From assembly GCA_964568735.1 (NCBI GenBank), contig CAZMRF010000035.1, positions 1 through 48,736 of the forward strand: 48,736 bases of DNA. The letters run 5' to 3'. Below the pieces are notes generated by a model that was given only the letters and a program-made list of their open reading frames with translations, searched no databases and was not told where the DNA came from. Source of the stretch: CAZMRF01 sp964568735 (lineage in GTDB: Bacteria > Acidobacteriota > Polarisedimenticolia > JACPZX01). This document shows, piece after piece, positions 18,101-24,573 of this stretch (the stretch's first letter is position 1; each line of letters opens with the position of its first letter). The translations under genes and the position numbers were made by a program.

Positions 18101-18640
18101 CGCCGCGGTGGCCTCGATGGCCTCCGCGTCCAGCCGGAAGGCTCCGTTGCGTCCCGCCCACCGCACTTCGCCGTTGCGCACGTTGAGGCGGCGCAGGAAG
18201 ATGCTGCGGCCTCCCGGCTCCGTCGTCCCTTCGCGTTCCGCAGCCGGCGCCGCCTCGCCGCTCCAGTCCAGGGTGATGCCGTCGATCTCCACGGCCTCCA
18301 CGAGGATCTCTCTCCTCATGAGAGCGCCGAGCGAGAGCATCGCGGAGGCGTCGCGCACGGCCAGGAGCGCTGGATCGAAAGTGCGATCCGCCCCTGAGAG
18401 CTCGAGTCCCTGGATCCGGATCGAGACGGGATAGATCTCCAGGTGGGCGGAGCCGATCCGGACGATGTGCCCTGTCATGGAGGAGAGGGCCTCCTCGACG
18501 CGTGCGGCGACGAAGCGCGAGACGGGGCCGCTGCGTGCCACGAAGGGGAGGAGCGAAGCCATGAAGACGACGAAGAGACCGGCCCGGAGCGCCCAGACAG
18601 CGACGCGGGCGAGGGGTAGCCGGCGGAGGATCCCTTTCAT
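12128..18640 (-). CDS. TamB-Omp85 (TamA/BamA-like) fusion protein
   Basis: One uninterrupted reading frame of 2170 codons. Residues 10-36 form an inner-membrane anchor followed by an AsmA/TamB-like start (SMTGHIVRIGSAHLEIYPVSI). Residues 40-1360 are long repetitive beta-rich sequence ending in the conserved TamB C-terminal (DUF490) region: LDVDIVAPSGVLVRN (1120-1133), then FEGGTFRFRDVTYRSAGGG and SQRDIVSLLVTGE. Residues 1381-1783 contain about five POTRA repeats (for example VERVHIRGNERTADRVIEREI). Residues 1785-2170 are an Omp85 barrel with ARDTRDDIVAPTRGSF, the lid-loop motif TLRGF (2006-2010), and a C-terminal Phe. In other bacteria TamB (inner membrane) and TamA (outer membrane) are separate proteins that cooperate in outer-membrane assembly and lipid transport. 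Here the TamB C-terminus runs straight into POTRA 1. The ATG at 18640 suits the TM placement. Confidence 0.9.
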   Translation of the reverse strand: MKGILRRLPLARVAVWALRAGLFVVFMASLLPFVARSGPVSRFVAARVEEALSSMTGHIVRIGSAHLEIYPVSIRIQGLELSGADRTFDPALLAVRDASAMLSLGALMRREILVEAVEIDGITLDWSGEAAPAAEREGTTEPGGRSIFLRRLNVRNGEVRWAGRNGAFRLDAEAIEATAASFPCATSLCAGGTARAGRLDLTFDDHRLHGEAATLQFEYEDGQLKVPRFKVTGAGLEISGRAGWEEGPPSDVQMTARVAAVGGALDPMAGSLPVKADALEAGLTLTLRDGVAVLAGRAQVRNATCLEDIRARAAGMTFKYEGGIFTAEVDAEGVLPDTKWIHPAGGGPLLASLRVDPHGTGSMELTAGPFLYKDVLALIDPRLPRADLLARATGELRWRGDERGSLEGSLEVAAEPASPGSRRSGSAGARGTIEAGQQAASGVEAGGTAGAASESAEPGGRPVVQVHATARVGIGAGQIHLTDGHIIAPGLEAGLSGRILTDREEAQLEIPIARLDLDPTLRSLVLLPAANLVLAQELSGTAAGQLQVSLRSSAAVIRGSLTGTDLSLRHSSTPVEILRADLPFVASGGKVSFDALSLSGAGWTVAGSLDLDTQPGWPLRRANLHFQEMPASPLWEAAALDDMQGGTVTGSALFDLDDADSAGGEGRFDLRMTGGRLVGIDLTETHLQATERLGTLLIDRLEITSEAGQTSATGSWAPETGVGEIDVSAHDLQLRDLLARWAPGREGDEGLLTIEGKVRVRPGAIEFSGDGIAMGLTTAGFPLGTLRAPRIEYSSGEGATGLEMDVEVPSLGVAGLVRLGPGEDAPMTLALATRDLDLAKLRPLLSEAILPGLGGRADLMLAGTIPLKDPWSAELDARLHRLSLEVAGLTFSMTGEPSLRMRGGELELDETRLLGQGTDLSMSGIYDLRSGRAGTGRVSGTFDAGLLALVISGLDARGTAGVDLDIAAEGDRIEYRGRLTASGVRLNYPGSPSPVESLTITATVDPTGKIEANEISFDFAGGKVTGSGTGRLEGLRIAEAEIRLTGTGMSTEPFPALAVLYDAQTVITVAGTRVNLAGRMDIVRAVYRKEFGLQGTSALGGRRVVPDEQARRGGSDFSLDVDIVAPSGVLVRNESAQLEGSANLKVTGTLGRPELTGRIGLFEGGTFRFRDVTYRSAGGGMLFDDPDRIDPLLNFSAVADVKEYTITLSVLGRYSNPRFELSSEPSLSQRDIVSLLVTGEIQETTSGTEAGAGLVAEENVALYLTAPLSDTLTSTVGRALRLTTVQLAPQFVNGSADPTARLTLTKRVSPRLFFTYSDNLGTSQDEIYQMEYELSRAWQLIGLRDSDGSISGDLRFRHYWGGPPRSASAHPIPGGAASPQREISRVFFEGSPLGDESTLRKRAGIHPGKLYSRADVLEGREELRQWLAEEGYPLASIRVEESEREREDGSKVVDLKYIVDPGEKIQLEIDGLRKKSAYERDVQEEWLRGTHVEDLAAMGELAIEQRLGSRGYAAATVSNQVIEDQGKVRIRYEVDQGPKVSVQSIRFSGAGSVPAEELLRAMGTQEDRWNSSGILLSPLLAGDVDAIRAVYLSHGYLDVVVGHPAVTFSDDRRTASIEIPVTEGEPWRAGEVVIEGAMSFPAAGLAEATLITPGTLLRPSVIQAAEERVRDLLDANGYHTVRVQSRVDGEPERARVVLAIEEGPRQTVERVHIRGNERTADRVIEREIDLLPGDPLSRNALIEIQRKLYALGLFRSVDVRAETLPESPDRATVVVRVVEGDPIVTGFGVGYDTEEQLQELVHVGHSNVFGTGRAVSLLARASSVNRRAQASLTDRRLFGVPFEGTLTAAWEEEERESFDVRRTSAGIQFRKKLTSRLTALGRYELSDVDLLSVEIDPATTLDDEDQEILDEAVRLGQAGGSLARDTRDDIVAPTRGSFATADLGMYSEIFGSQDTFAKLYLRGSRYFATRGGIVFGLAARLGHEEPFGGTLAVPLTARFFSGGDNTLRGFKVDEAGPLDFTSEEPVGGEFQILLNGEVRFPIFRALKGVLFYDLGNTFFSVHDFRAGGTEIITSEVSRIGDCAYNLDPTTNPSVPMNERTCPVAIQDGLRHTLGAGLRLDTPVGPIRLEVGRKMDRRFGREEFDLGQGFSVDKSREESLYEIFLSIGSAF

Positions 18641-18710
18641 GGGAGAGGAGCCTGCATTAGGATCGCTCGTCGATCCGGAGCGCCCTGCCTGCCGGCCTCA
18701 GGAGATCCAC

Positions 18711-19157
18711 GTGGAGAGGGATCGCAGTTTCCGGCCTCACCTCAGATCGGCCGCGGCCCGGGCGGCCGTGGTGGGCCTCATCCTCGCCTCGGCCTTCAGC
18801 TCTCCTCCCGCTGCCGGGAGAGACGGTGAAGAGCCGCCGGAGAAACCGCGCACCGGCGCCGACCTCGTGGCCGGCCGGTGGCTGGTGGCTCTCGATGGTC
18901 TCCCCGACGAGCACGCGCCCATCCTCGTGTCGCTCGCCGTGGAGGGTGATCTGCTCATCGGCACCCTCACGGTGGGGCGAACGACGGTGCCGATCCACTC
19001 CGGCAGGATCGTGGGCAGCCAGTTCCGGTTCTCCTTCCGGCACGTCACCGGAGAGACCTTCCTCATGAAGGGTGCTCCGGGACCTCGGGGCCTCGAAGGC
19101 TCCTGGTACGGGGAACGCAGTGAGGGCCGGTGGACGGCCCGCTCGCTGAAGGGTTGA
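18711..19157 (+). CDS. small secreted protein of unknown function
   Basis: This protein has about 148 residues, with a signal peptide (arginine-rich start, then AAVVGLILASAFSSPPAAG) and a compact beta-rich remainder (GRWLVALDGLPDEHAPILVS, then TVGRTTVPIHSGRIVGSQFR). The alternating short strands and the GSWYGERSEGRWTARS end recall small extracytoplasmic beta-barrel domains that measure how far a substrate or metabolite is altered, but no family is recognised. The GTG at 18711 is chosen as start because AGGAG lies six bases upstream and it places the signal peptide correctly. The upstream ATG at 18639 would overlap the start codon of the divergent TamB-Omp85 gene. It is transcribed divergently from that gene. 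Confidence 0.6.
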   Translation: MERDRSFRPHLRSAAARAAVVGLILASAFSSPPAAGRDGEEPPEKPRTGADLVAGRWLVALDGLPDEHAPILVSLAVEGDLLIGTLTVGRTTVPIHSGRIVGSQFRFSFRHVTGETFLMKGAPGPRGLEGSWYGERSEGRWTARSLKG

Positions 19158-19310
19158 TCGATCCGCCTCTTCCGGACACCCCCCTCCGGGCGCCTGATTA
19201 TCGGGGATTCGATGATCCGCGACAAGGGCGCCGGCGCGGCCCGGCCGGGACCCGCACGGGCTCGAAGCGCCGTTGACAGTGACTCCGGCAACGGGCAAAG
19301 TCAGGCCGTC

Positions 19311-20042
19311 ATGAAGGGTGTCATCCTGGCCGGAGGACTCGGCACGCGCCTCGATCCCCTCACACGGATCACGAACAAGCATCTCCTGCCAGTGTACGAC
19401 CAGCCGATGATCTACTACCCGATCCGGGCGCTCCTCAACGTCGGCATCACCGACATCCTCCTGGTGACGGGCGGGAACAGCGCGGGCGACTTCCTGAGGC
19501 TCATCGGGAACGGCTCCGAGTTCGGCCTCAAGCACATCAACTACACCTATCAGGTGGGCGAGGGGGGCATCGCCGCGGCCCTCGACCTGGCCGAGTACTT
19601 CACCGCGGGCGGCCCCGTCTGCGTGGTGCTGGGGGACAACATCATCGAGCGGAACTTCCGGCGCTCCGCGGAGGCCTTCCGCAGGCAGGGGAAGGGGGCG
19701 CGCATCCACCTCAGCCCGGTGGAGAAGCCGCAGCGTTTCGGAGTGCCCACGATCGAGGGGGACAGAATCGTGCGCATCGTGGAGAAGCCCGAGCGGCCGG
19801 CATCGCGCTACGCGGTCACGGGCATCTACATGTACGATTCCCGGGTCTTCGAGATTATCCGGACCCTCGTGCCCTCGGCGCGGGGCGAGCTGGAGATCAC
19901 CGACGTGAACAACGCCTACATCGAGCGCGGCGAGATGACCTTCGAGATCCTGGACGGGTGGTGGACCGACGCCGGAACCTTCGAATCGCTCCTCTCGGCC
20001 ACGAACCTCGTGGCGAAAACGGGCGCCAACAAGGCTGACTGA
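19311..20042 (+). CDS. rmlA: glucose-1-phosphate thymidylyltransferase
   Basis: This 243-residue nucleotidyltransferase starts with MKGVILAGGLGTRLDPLT (the nucleotide-binding GG-GTRL motif). It continues with NKHLLPVYDQPMIYYPI, VVLGDNII and VEKPERPASRYAVTGIYMYD. RmlA makes dTDP-glucose from glucose-1-phosphate and dTTP, the first step to dTDP-rhamnose and related deoxysugars. It is the short form without the long C-terminal extension of the enterobacterial enzyme. The start at 19311 matches the family; the longer frame upstream has no homology. A TTGACA at 19273-19278 with a weak CAAAGT 17 bases later would start transcription only a few bases before the ATG, and no clear ribosome binding site is visible, so a leaderless message is possible. 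The rmlC-like gene follows one base after the stop. Confidence 0.9.
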   Translation: MKGVILAGGLGTRLDPLTRITNKHLLPVYDQPMIYYPIRALLNVGITDILLVTGGNSAGDFLRLIGNGSEFGLKHINYTYQVGEGGIAAALDLAEYFTAGGPVCVVLGDNIIERNFRRSAEAFRRQGKGARIHLSPVEKPQRFGVPTIEGDRIVRIVEKPERPASRYAVTGIYMYDSRVFEIIRTLVPSARGELEITDVNNAYIERGEMTFEILDGWWTDAGTFESLLSATNLVAKTGANKAD

Positions 20043-20043
20043 G

Positions 20044-20538
20044 ATGCCGACGAACGAGGTGATGCCGCACGGTGGGAAGCCCCTCATCCACGAGGCCGCC
20101 TGCCGGCGGTTGAAGGTGCTCCCCGACGAGCGGGGCAGGCTCATGGAGATGCTCCGCAGCGACGATCCGATCTTCAAGAAATTCGGCCAGGCCTACCTCA
20201 CGGTGGCCTATCCCGGGGTCGTGAAGGGCTGGCACTACCACAAGGTCCAGTGGGACCACTTCATCGTCGTCAAAGGAATGATGAAGATCGTCCTTTACGA
20301 CCCTCGAGAGAAGTCGCCGACGAAAGGCGCCGTCAACGAGTTCTTCATGGGCGATCACAACCCCTGCCTTCTCCAGATCCCCCCCTTCGTCTACCACGGC
20401 TTCAAGTGCGTCAGCGAGACGGAGTCGCTCGTGGTGAATCTCCCCACGGAGGTCTACCACTACAAGGATCCCGACGAATTCCGGGTCCATCCCCACGACA
20501 ACGACATCCCCTACGACTGGGCCCGCACCGACGGCTGA
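20044..20538 (+). CDS. dTDP-4-dehydrorhamnose 3,5-epimerase-like cupin (RmlC family)
   Basis: This 164-residue cupin has the RmlC-type core: VVKGWHYHKVQWDHFIVVKG (with the catalytic-type His of the family's RG-x-H-Y/F motif), YDPREKSPTKGAVNEF, CLLQIPPFVYHGFK, and NLPTEVYHYKDPDEFR ending in IPYDW. RmlC epimerises C3 and C5 of dTDP-4-keto-6-deoxyglucose. Relatives catalyse single epimerisations or keto-isomerisations, and this protein is on the short, divergent side, so the exact product is open. It is one base downstream of rmlA and surely cotranscribed. rmlB lies 2.7 kb further down and no rmlD is present in the window. An internal ATG at 20062 is an alternative start. Confidence 0.78.
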   Translation: MPTNEVMPHGGKPLIHEAACRRLKVLPDERGRLMEMLRSDDPIFKKFGQAYLTVAYPGVVKGWHYHKVQWDHFIVVKGMMKIVLYDPREKSPTKGAVNEFFMGDHNPCLLQIPPFVYHGFKCVSETESLVVNLPTEVYHYKDPDEFRVHPHDNDIPYDWARTDG

Positions 20539-20679
20539 GCCCCAGCCGCCGCCTCCCGCTCCGCTCCCGGGCAGACACATCCCGGGAATGACAAAACCTC
20601 TCCCCTCGAACGTCTGGAAGGATCGAACGACGACGGGCCGTCTCGCGGTCCTCTCCTGTCCCCGGGGCTGACGCACCGC

Positions 20680-21282
20680 ATGGATGGATCGAGAGTCGAG
20701 GATGCGCTCGATCGGCGGCGGCTCCGGCGGCTGGCCGGGGGCGATCCCTGGGCGCTCGCCGAGATCTACGACGCGCACGCGGAGAGGCTCTTCGGGCTGG
20801 CGCTCTGGCTGACGGGGCGCCGCTCCGACGCGGAGGACATCGTGCAGGAAACGATGGTGAAGCTGGCGGGAATGGGAGGCGAGCTGCTCTCCGTGAGGCG
20901 CCCGCGGGCCTACCTCTTGAGGATGGTTCGCAACGCGGCCTTCGACAGGTCGGGGAGCGGCGGAGAGCTTCCGAGTGGGATCGGCCAGGGTAGCTTGCGC
21001 GATCCCTTTTCCGGAGGAGCCGCGAAGGAGCTGCTCGCCGGAGCCCCGGCGCCTGAGGCGGACGCATCGATCGATCTCCGTGCCGCTCTCTCTCGCCTGC
21101 CGGCGGAGCAGCGCGGGGCTGTCTTCCTCCATGCCATCGAGGGACTCACCTTCCGTGAGGTGGGCCGCGTGACCGGCGTGCCGACCTTCACCGCCGCGAG
21201 CCGGTACCGGCTCGCCTTGAAGCGGCTCAGGGCGATCCTCGCCGCTCCCGTGGCTGGCAGCACGCTTCCAGAGGAACCATGA
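20680..21282 (+). CDS. ECF-type RNA polymerase sigma factor
   Basis: This 200-residue protein has sigma region 2 (ALAEIYDAHAERLFGLALWLTG then DAEDIVQETMVKLA, and PRAYLLRMVRNAAFDR) and region 4 (LSRLPAEQRGAVFLHAIEGLTFREVGRVTGV). Region 1 and region 3 are absent, as in ECF sigma factors. A Gly/Ser-rich linker of about 50 residues separates the two regions. These factors redirect RNA polymerase to a small regulon in response to an extracytoplasmic signal. The next gene encodes a small one-TM protein that could be its regulator. It sits inside the dTDP-sugar gene cluster. Confidence 0.88.
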   Translation: MDGSRVEDALDRRRLRRLAGGDPWALAEIYDAHAERLFGLALWLTGRRSDAEDIVQETMVKLAGMGGELLSVRRPRAYLLRMVRNAAFDRSGSGGELPSGIGQGSLRDPFSGGAAKELLAGAPAPEADASIDLRAALSRLPAEQRGAVFLHAIEGLTFREVGRVTGVPTFTAASRYRLALKRLRAILAAPVAGSTLPEEP

Positions 21283-21348
21283 ACGGCGACTCCTTCCTCG
21301 CACGGCAGCCCCATGCGCCGCGGCCTGCCATCCGCCTCCGAAGAAGCC

Positions 21349-21753
21349 ATGGATAACGGCAGCTCTCTCGAGCAACGCATTCAGGCGCTCCGGCGGGAAG
21401 GGCCGTCACCCGATCTGCGTGCCCGGGTCCTGGCCCTCGCGGAGTCCATCGAGCGGCCTCGTGTGACTCTCACCGAGAGAGTCTGGGCGTCGCGGCCGCT
21501 CAGGCTGGCCTGGGTTGCCACTCTCGCGATCCTGGTCCTGCTCGATCCGGCCGCCGGACAGGGGACTTACGCCGGGCATGCGGGTCGCGAGCTGCCGGGT
21601 TCGGCGCGGGCACCCCTCAGGAAGCTGGCTCGGGACGCCGGCCTGCGGGACGCTCACCTAGGCGGACTCCTGCATCCACGCGAGATCCAGCTCGACATCA
21701 ACGACGCACGGCGCGAGGAGATCGGAGACATTGGCGGCGAGCTCGAGATCTGA
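21349..21753 (+). CDS. small single-pass membrane protein, possible sigma-factor partner
   Basis: This protein has about 134 residues. An N-terminal soluble region (SSLEQRIQALRREGPSPDLRARVLALAE) precedes one TM segment (about residues 53-72, LRLAWVATLAILVLLDPAAG), and a short extracytoplasmic tail follows. The layout resembles small anti-sigma factors, and it lies 66 bases after the ECF gene, but no zinc-binding His/Cys motif is present, so the role is inferred from position only. The ATG at 21349 is preferred over the one at 21313, which would add a weak leader. Confidence 0.55.
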   Translation: MDNGSSLEQRIQALRREGPSPDLRARVLALAESIERPRVTLTERVWASRPLRLAWVATLAILVLLDPAAGQGTYAGHAGRELPGSARAPLRKLARDAGLRDAHLGGLLHPREIQLDINDARREEIGDIGGELEI

Positions 21754-21873
21754 TCGTGGAGAGTGCCGACAGGACGGGCACGGCGCAGGTTGCCGGGCTG
21801 AGGAGCGACGAGGAGCCGGCGCCGTGAGCACGGTGCCGGCGCTCCGGCTTCGAGGCGAAAGGGAGGCCAGGGG

Positions 21874-23172
21874 ATGAGCGAGAGCAAGACACGAAGAGGA
21901 TTGTGGTGGAAGCGCAGCCTGCTATCCGTGGCGGGGCTGGTGCTCCTGCTCCTCGCCGTCCGCCTGATCTGGGCACGCGTCGAGGCCTCGGCGCTGGACC
22001 GCGCCGTCACCGGCTTCGAGGAGCGCTGGGGACCGCTCGACCTCTCGGCCCTCGGTCCCCAGGAGGTGTTCCCCTCCGAGAACCGGGCTCGCTACTTCCG
22101 GGCCGCAGCCGATCTCCTGGACTACAGGGATCAAGATGACGCGATCGTCCGGGGGCGAGGGGATCGCATGACTGTCGTCCGCCGGGTCGCCGCCGACCCC
22201 GAGGGTGTCCGGGCGGTGGTCGATCGGAACCGCATTCCTCTCGCTCTCGCAGCGGAGGCGGCTCTCCGGCCCGGATCCGATTGGGAGATTCGCTACGAAG
22301 AAGGGATCGACGCCAGTCTCCCCAGGCTCCTGAATCTCTTGAATCTGGGCCGCCTCATGGCGGCCGACGCGGCGCTCGACGTCCAGACGGGTGAGCCGGA
22401 CAAGGCCATCGAGGCGATGAACAGGGGGCTCGCCCTGAGCGCTTCGCTCCGTCAGGAGCAGGCGCTCATCGTAAGCCTCGTCGGATCTTCGATCGAGGCG
22501 CAGATGGTCGGCGTCTTGCGCGGGCTGCTCGCGCGGGGTGATCTCACGACCCCCCAGCTCGATCGATTGGATCAGAGCCTCCGTGACCTCCCGGGACCGG
22601 AAACGATCGCGGCAGGGCTGAAGGGGGAGGCCGCCTGCATTCATGCGCTGCTGCTCGACGTCGAAGGCGGCGGGGGCTCCGGGGCGATGGGCTCCCGGTC
22701 GCGGCTCCACTCGAGCGCGGCGGCCTGGCTCCTGCGTCCCGTGTACCTGAAGGCCCACACCTACTACCTCGAGGAGGTCAGCCGGTACCTGGAGCGCATC
22801 GGCCTGCCCCCCCACCTGCGGGATGAAGTCGATCCCGCGCTCACGATCCCATGGTACGCCCGCATCCTCTCGGTCATCCCGAACGACACGGGGCTCTACA
22901 TGAGGGCGGATCTCACATCGACCCGCGCCGGGCTCGCGGCGACCGCTGTCGCGCTCCGCCGGTACAGGATGGAACGCGGTGCGTGGCCCGTGGCCCTCGA
23001 CGATCTCGCGCCCGGGTACCTCCACGCGGTGCCAACGGATCCCTTCACGGGGAAAGCCTTCGAGTATTCGACGGACGGGAGGGGCGTGCTCCTCCGATCC
23101 GCCGGCGAGGAGGAGGCCCTGAAGTCGTTCTGGGGCTTCGATTCTCTCATGATCTGGGATCTGCCTTCGTGA
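21874..23172 (+). CDS. membrane-anchored protein of unknown function
   Basis: This 432-residue protein has one N-terminal membrane anchor (about residues 14-34, SLLSVAGLVLLLLAVRLIW) and a mainly helical extracytoplasmic body. The middle (LLNLLNLGRLMAADAALDVQTGEPDKAIEAMNRGLAL) looks like tetratricopeptide-type helices. The C-terminal 90 residues (ALRRYRMERGAWPVALDDLAPGYLHAVPTDPFTGKAFEYSTDG) resemble the globular end of type II pseudopilin-like proteins found in many large uncharacterised bacterial proteins. No enzymatic motif is seen. It is cotranscribed in direction with the sigma-factor gene upstream and rmlB 43 bases downstream. Confidence 0.6.
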   Translation: MSESKTRRGLWWKRSLLSVAGLVLLLLAVRLIWARVEASALDRAVTGFEERWGPLDLSALGPQEVFPSENRARYFRAAADLLDYRDQDDAIVRGRGDRMTVVRRVAADPEGVRAVVDRNRIPLALAAEAALRPGSDWEIRYEEGIDASLPRLLNLLNLGRLMAADAALDVQTGEPDKAIEAMNRGLALSASLRQEQALIVSLVGSSIEAQMVGVLRGLLARGDLTTPQLDRLDQSLRDLPGPETIAAGLKGEAACIHALLLDVEGGGGSGAMGSRSRLHSSAAAWLLRPVYLKAHTYYLEEVSRYLERIGLPPHLRDEVDPALTIPWYARILSVIPNDTGLYMRADLTSTRAGLAATAVALRRYRMERGAWPVALDDLAPGYLHAVPTDPFTGKAFEYSTDGRGVLLRSAGEEEALKSFWGFDSLMIWDLPS

Positions 23173-23215
23173 CCTCCCCTTGATTGTCCTCTCGTGGCGC
23201 AGGTAGGCTCCGCCC

Positions 23216-24259
23216 ATGAGGCTTCTCGTCACGGGCGGGTGCGGCTTCATCGGGTCGAACTTCATCCGGCGCCTGTTCTCCACGAGGCCCGACGTCGAGA
23301 TCGTCAACGTCGATCTACTCACCTACGCGGGCAACCGGGAGAACCTCGCCGATCTGGAGGGGGAGGCGCGGCTCCGGAACGTCGTCGCCGACATCGCCGA
23401 CGAGGCCCGGATGGCAGAGATCCTCCGCGGTGGCGCAGGAGGCAAGGGGAGCGCCTTCGACGCGGTGGTCAATTTCGCGGCCGAGAGCCACGTGGACCGC
23501 AGCATCGAGAGGGCGGGCGACTTCGTCCGGACGAACATCACCGGGACGCAGGTCCTCCTCGAGGCGGCGAGGAGGCACGGCGCCGGGAAGTTCCTCCAGG
23601 TATCCACGGACGAGGTCTACGGCGCCCTGTCGATCGAGGACCCCTCGCGCTTCGAGGAGAGCACTCCCCTGCGGCCGACCTCTCCCTACGCCGCGAGCAA
23701 GGCCGCGGCCGATCTCCTCTGCCAGGCGGCTTTCAGGACCTACGGTCAGGACGTCACGATCACCCGCTGCTCGAACAATTACGGTCCCTGGCAGTTCCCC
23801 GAGAAGTTCCTCCCGCAGATGATCCTCAACGCCCTGGAGGAGAAACCGCTCCCCATCTACGGCGACGGGCTCTATGTGCGCGACTGGATCCACGTGGAGG
23901 ATCACTGCGCGGCGCTCGAGCACGTCCTCATGCGCGGGAGAGCCGGGGAGATCTACAACATCGGGGCGGGCGGCGAGCGCCCCAACATCGAGATGGCGAA
24001 GGCCGTGTTGAGGCTGACCGGCCGGAACGAGTCTCTCCTGAGGCGCGTCACGGACCGGCCGGGACACGATCGGCGCTATGCCGTGAACGCGGGCAAGGTT
24101 CGCAGCGAGCTGGGCTGGAACCCGGCCATCGCGCTCGACGAGGGTCTGGCCTCGACGGTTCGCTGGTACCGCGAGAACCGCTCCTGGTGGCAGCGGATCC
24201 TCTCGGGCGACTACCTCGTGGACCGCAAGACCGCCCGCGCTCGGGAGGGCGGGGCCTGA
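23216..24259 (+). CDS. rmlB: dTDP-glucose 4,6-dehydratase
   Basis: This 347-residue short-chain dehydrogenase/reductase-fold enzyme has the NAD-binding GGCGFIG (residues 7-13), VDLLTYAGN, NFAAESHVDRSI, the active-site TDEVYG (131-136), and the catalytic pair Y158-x-x-x-K162 in SPYAASKAA. The sugar-nucleotide binding stretch NNYGPWQFPEKFLP is intact. It converts dTDP-glucose to dTDP-4-keto-6-deoxyglucose, the intermediate used by the RmlC-like epimerase encoded upstream. All motifs expected for activity are present. Confidence 0.93.
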   Translation: MRLLVTGGCGFIGSNFIRRLFSTRPDVEIVNVDLLTYAGNRENLADLEGEARLRNVVADIADEARMAEILRGGAGGKGSAFDAVVNFAAESHVDRSIERAGDFVRTNITGTQVLLEAARRHGAGKFLQVSTDEVYGALSIEDPSRFEESTPLRPTSPYAASKAAADLLCQAAFRTYGQDVTITRCSNNYGPWQFPEKFLPQMILNALEEKPLPIYGDGLYVRDWIHVEDHCAALEHVLMRGRAGEIYNIGAGGERPNIEMAKAVLRLTGRNESLLRRVTDRPGHDRRYAVNAGKVRSELGWNPAIALDEGLASTVRWYRENRSWWQRILSGDYLVDRKTARAREGGA

Positions 24260-24381
24260 ACGAGGCCCCCTTCGGGCGTCGAGACAACGCGCCGAGCCGC
24301 CGGCACGATTCGCCCGGAGTCAGACTCTCTCGTCGCTCACGGCGTCCGAGGTGCACGTCGTGGTAGAGTCCTTGCGCCCGT

Positions 24382-24458
24382 CGGGGCGTAGCGCAGCCTG
24401 GTAGCGCACCTGCTTTGGGAGCAGGGGGTCGTCAGTTCGAATCTGACCGCCCCGACCA
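24382..24458 (+). tRNA. tRNA-Pro (anticodon TGG)
   Basis: This is a 77-nt cloverleaf with acceptor arms CGGGGCG/CGCCCCG and an anticodon stem CCTGC/GCAGG enclosing TTTGGGA (anticodon TGG at 24416-24418). The T-arm reads GTTCGAATC and the CCA end is encoded. Confidence 0.95.
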
Positions 24459-24573
24459 ACCGTAGCCGGCGGGTTGCGGCAGCACCAGGAGAGCCAGCGA
24501 CGCAGCCCTCCCGGACAGGTGTCGCCCCTCACGGCGCACGCTCCACCACCTCGATTGATAGGAGGCTCATCCG

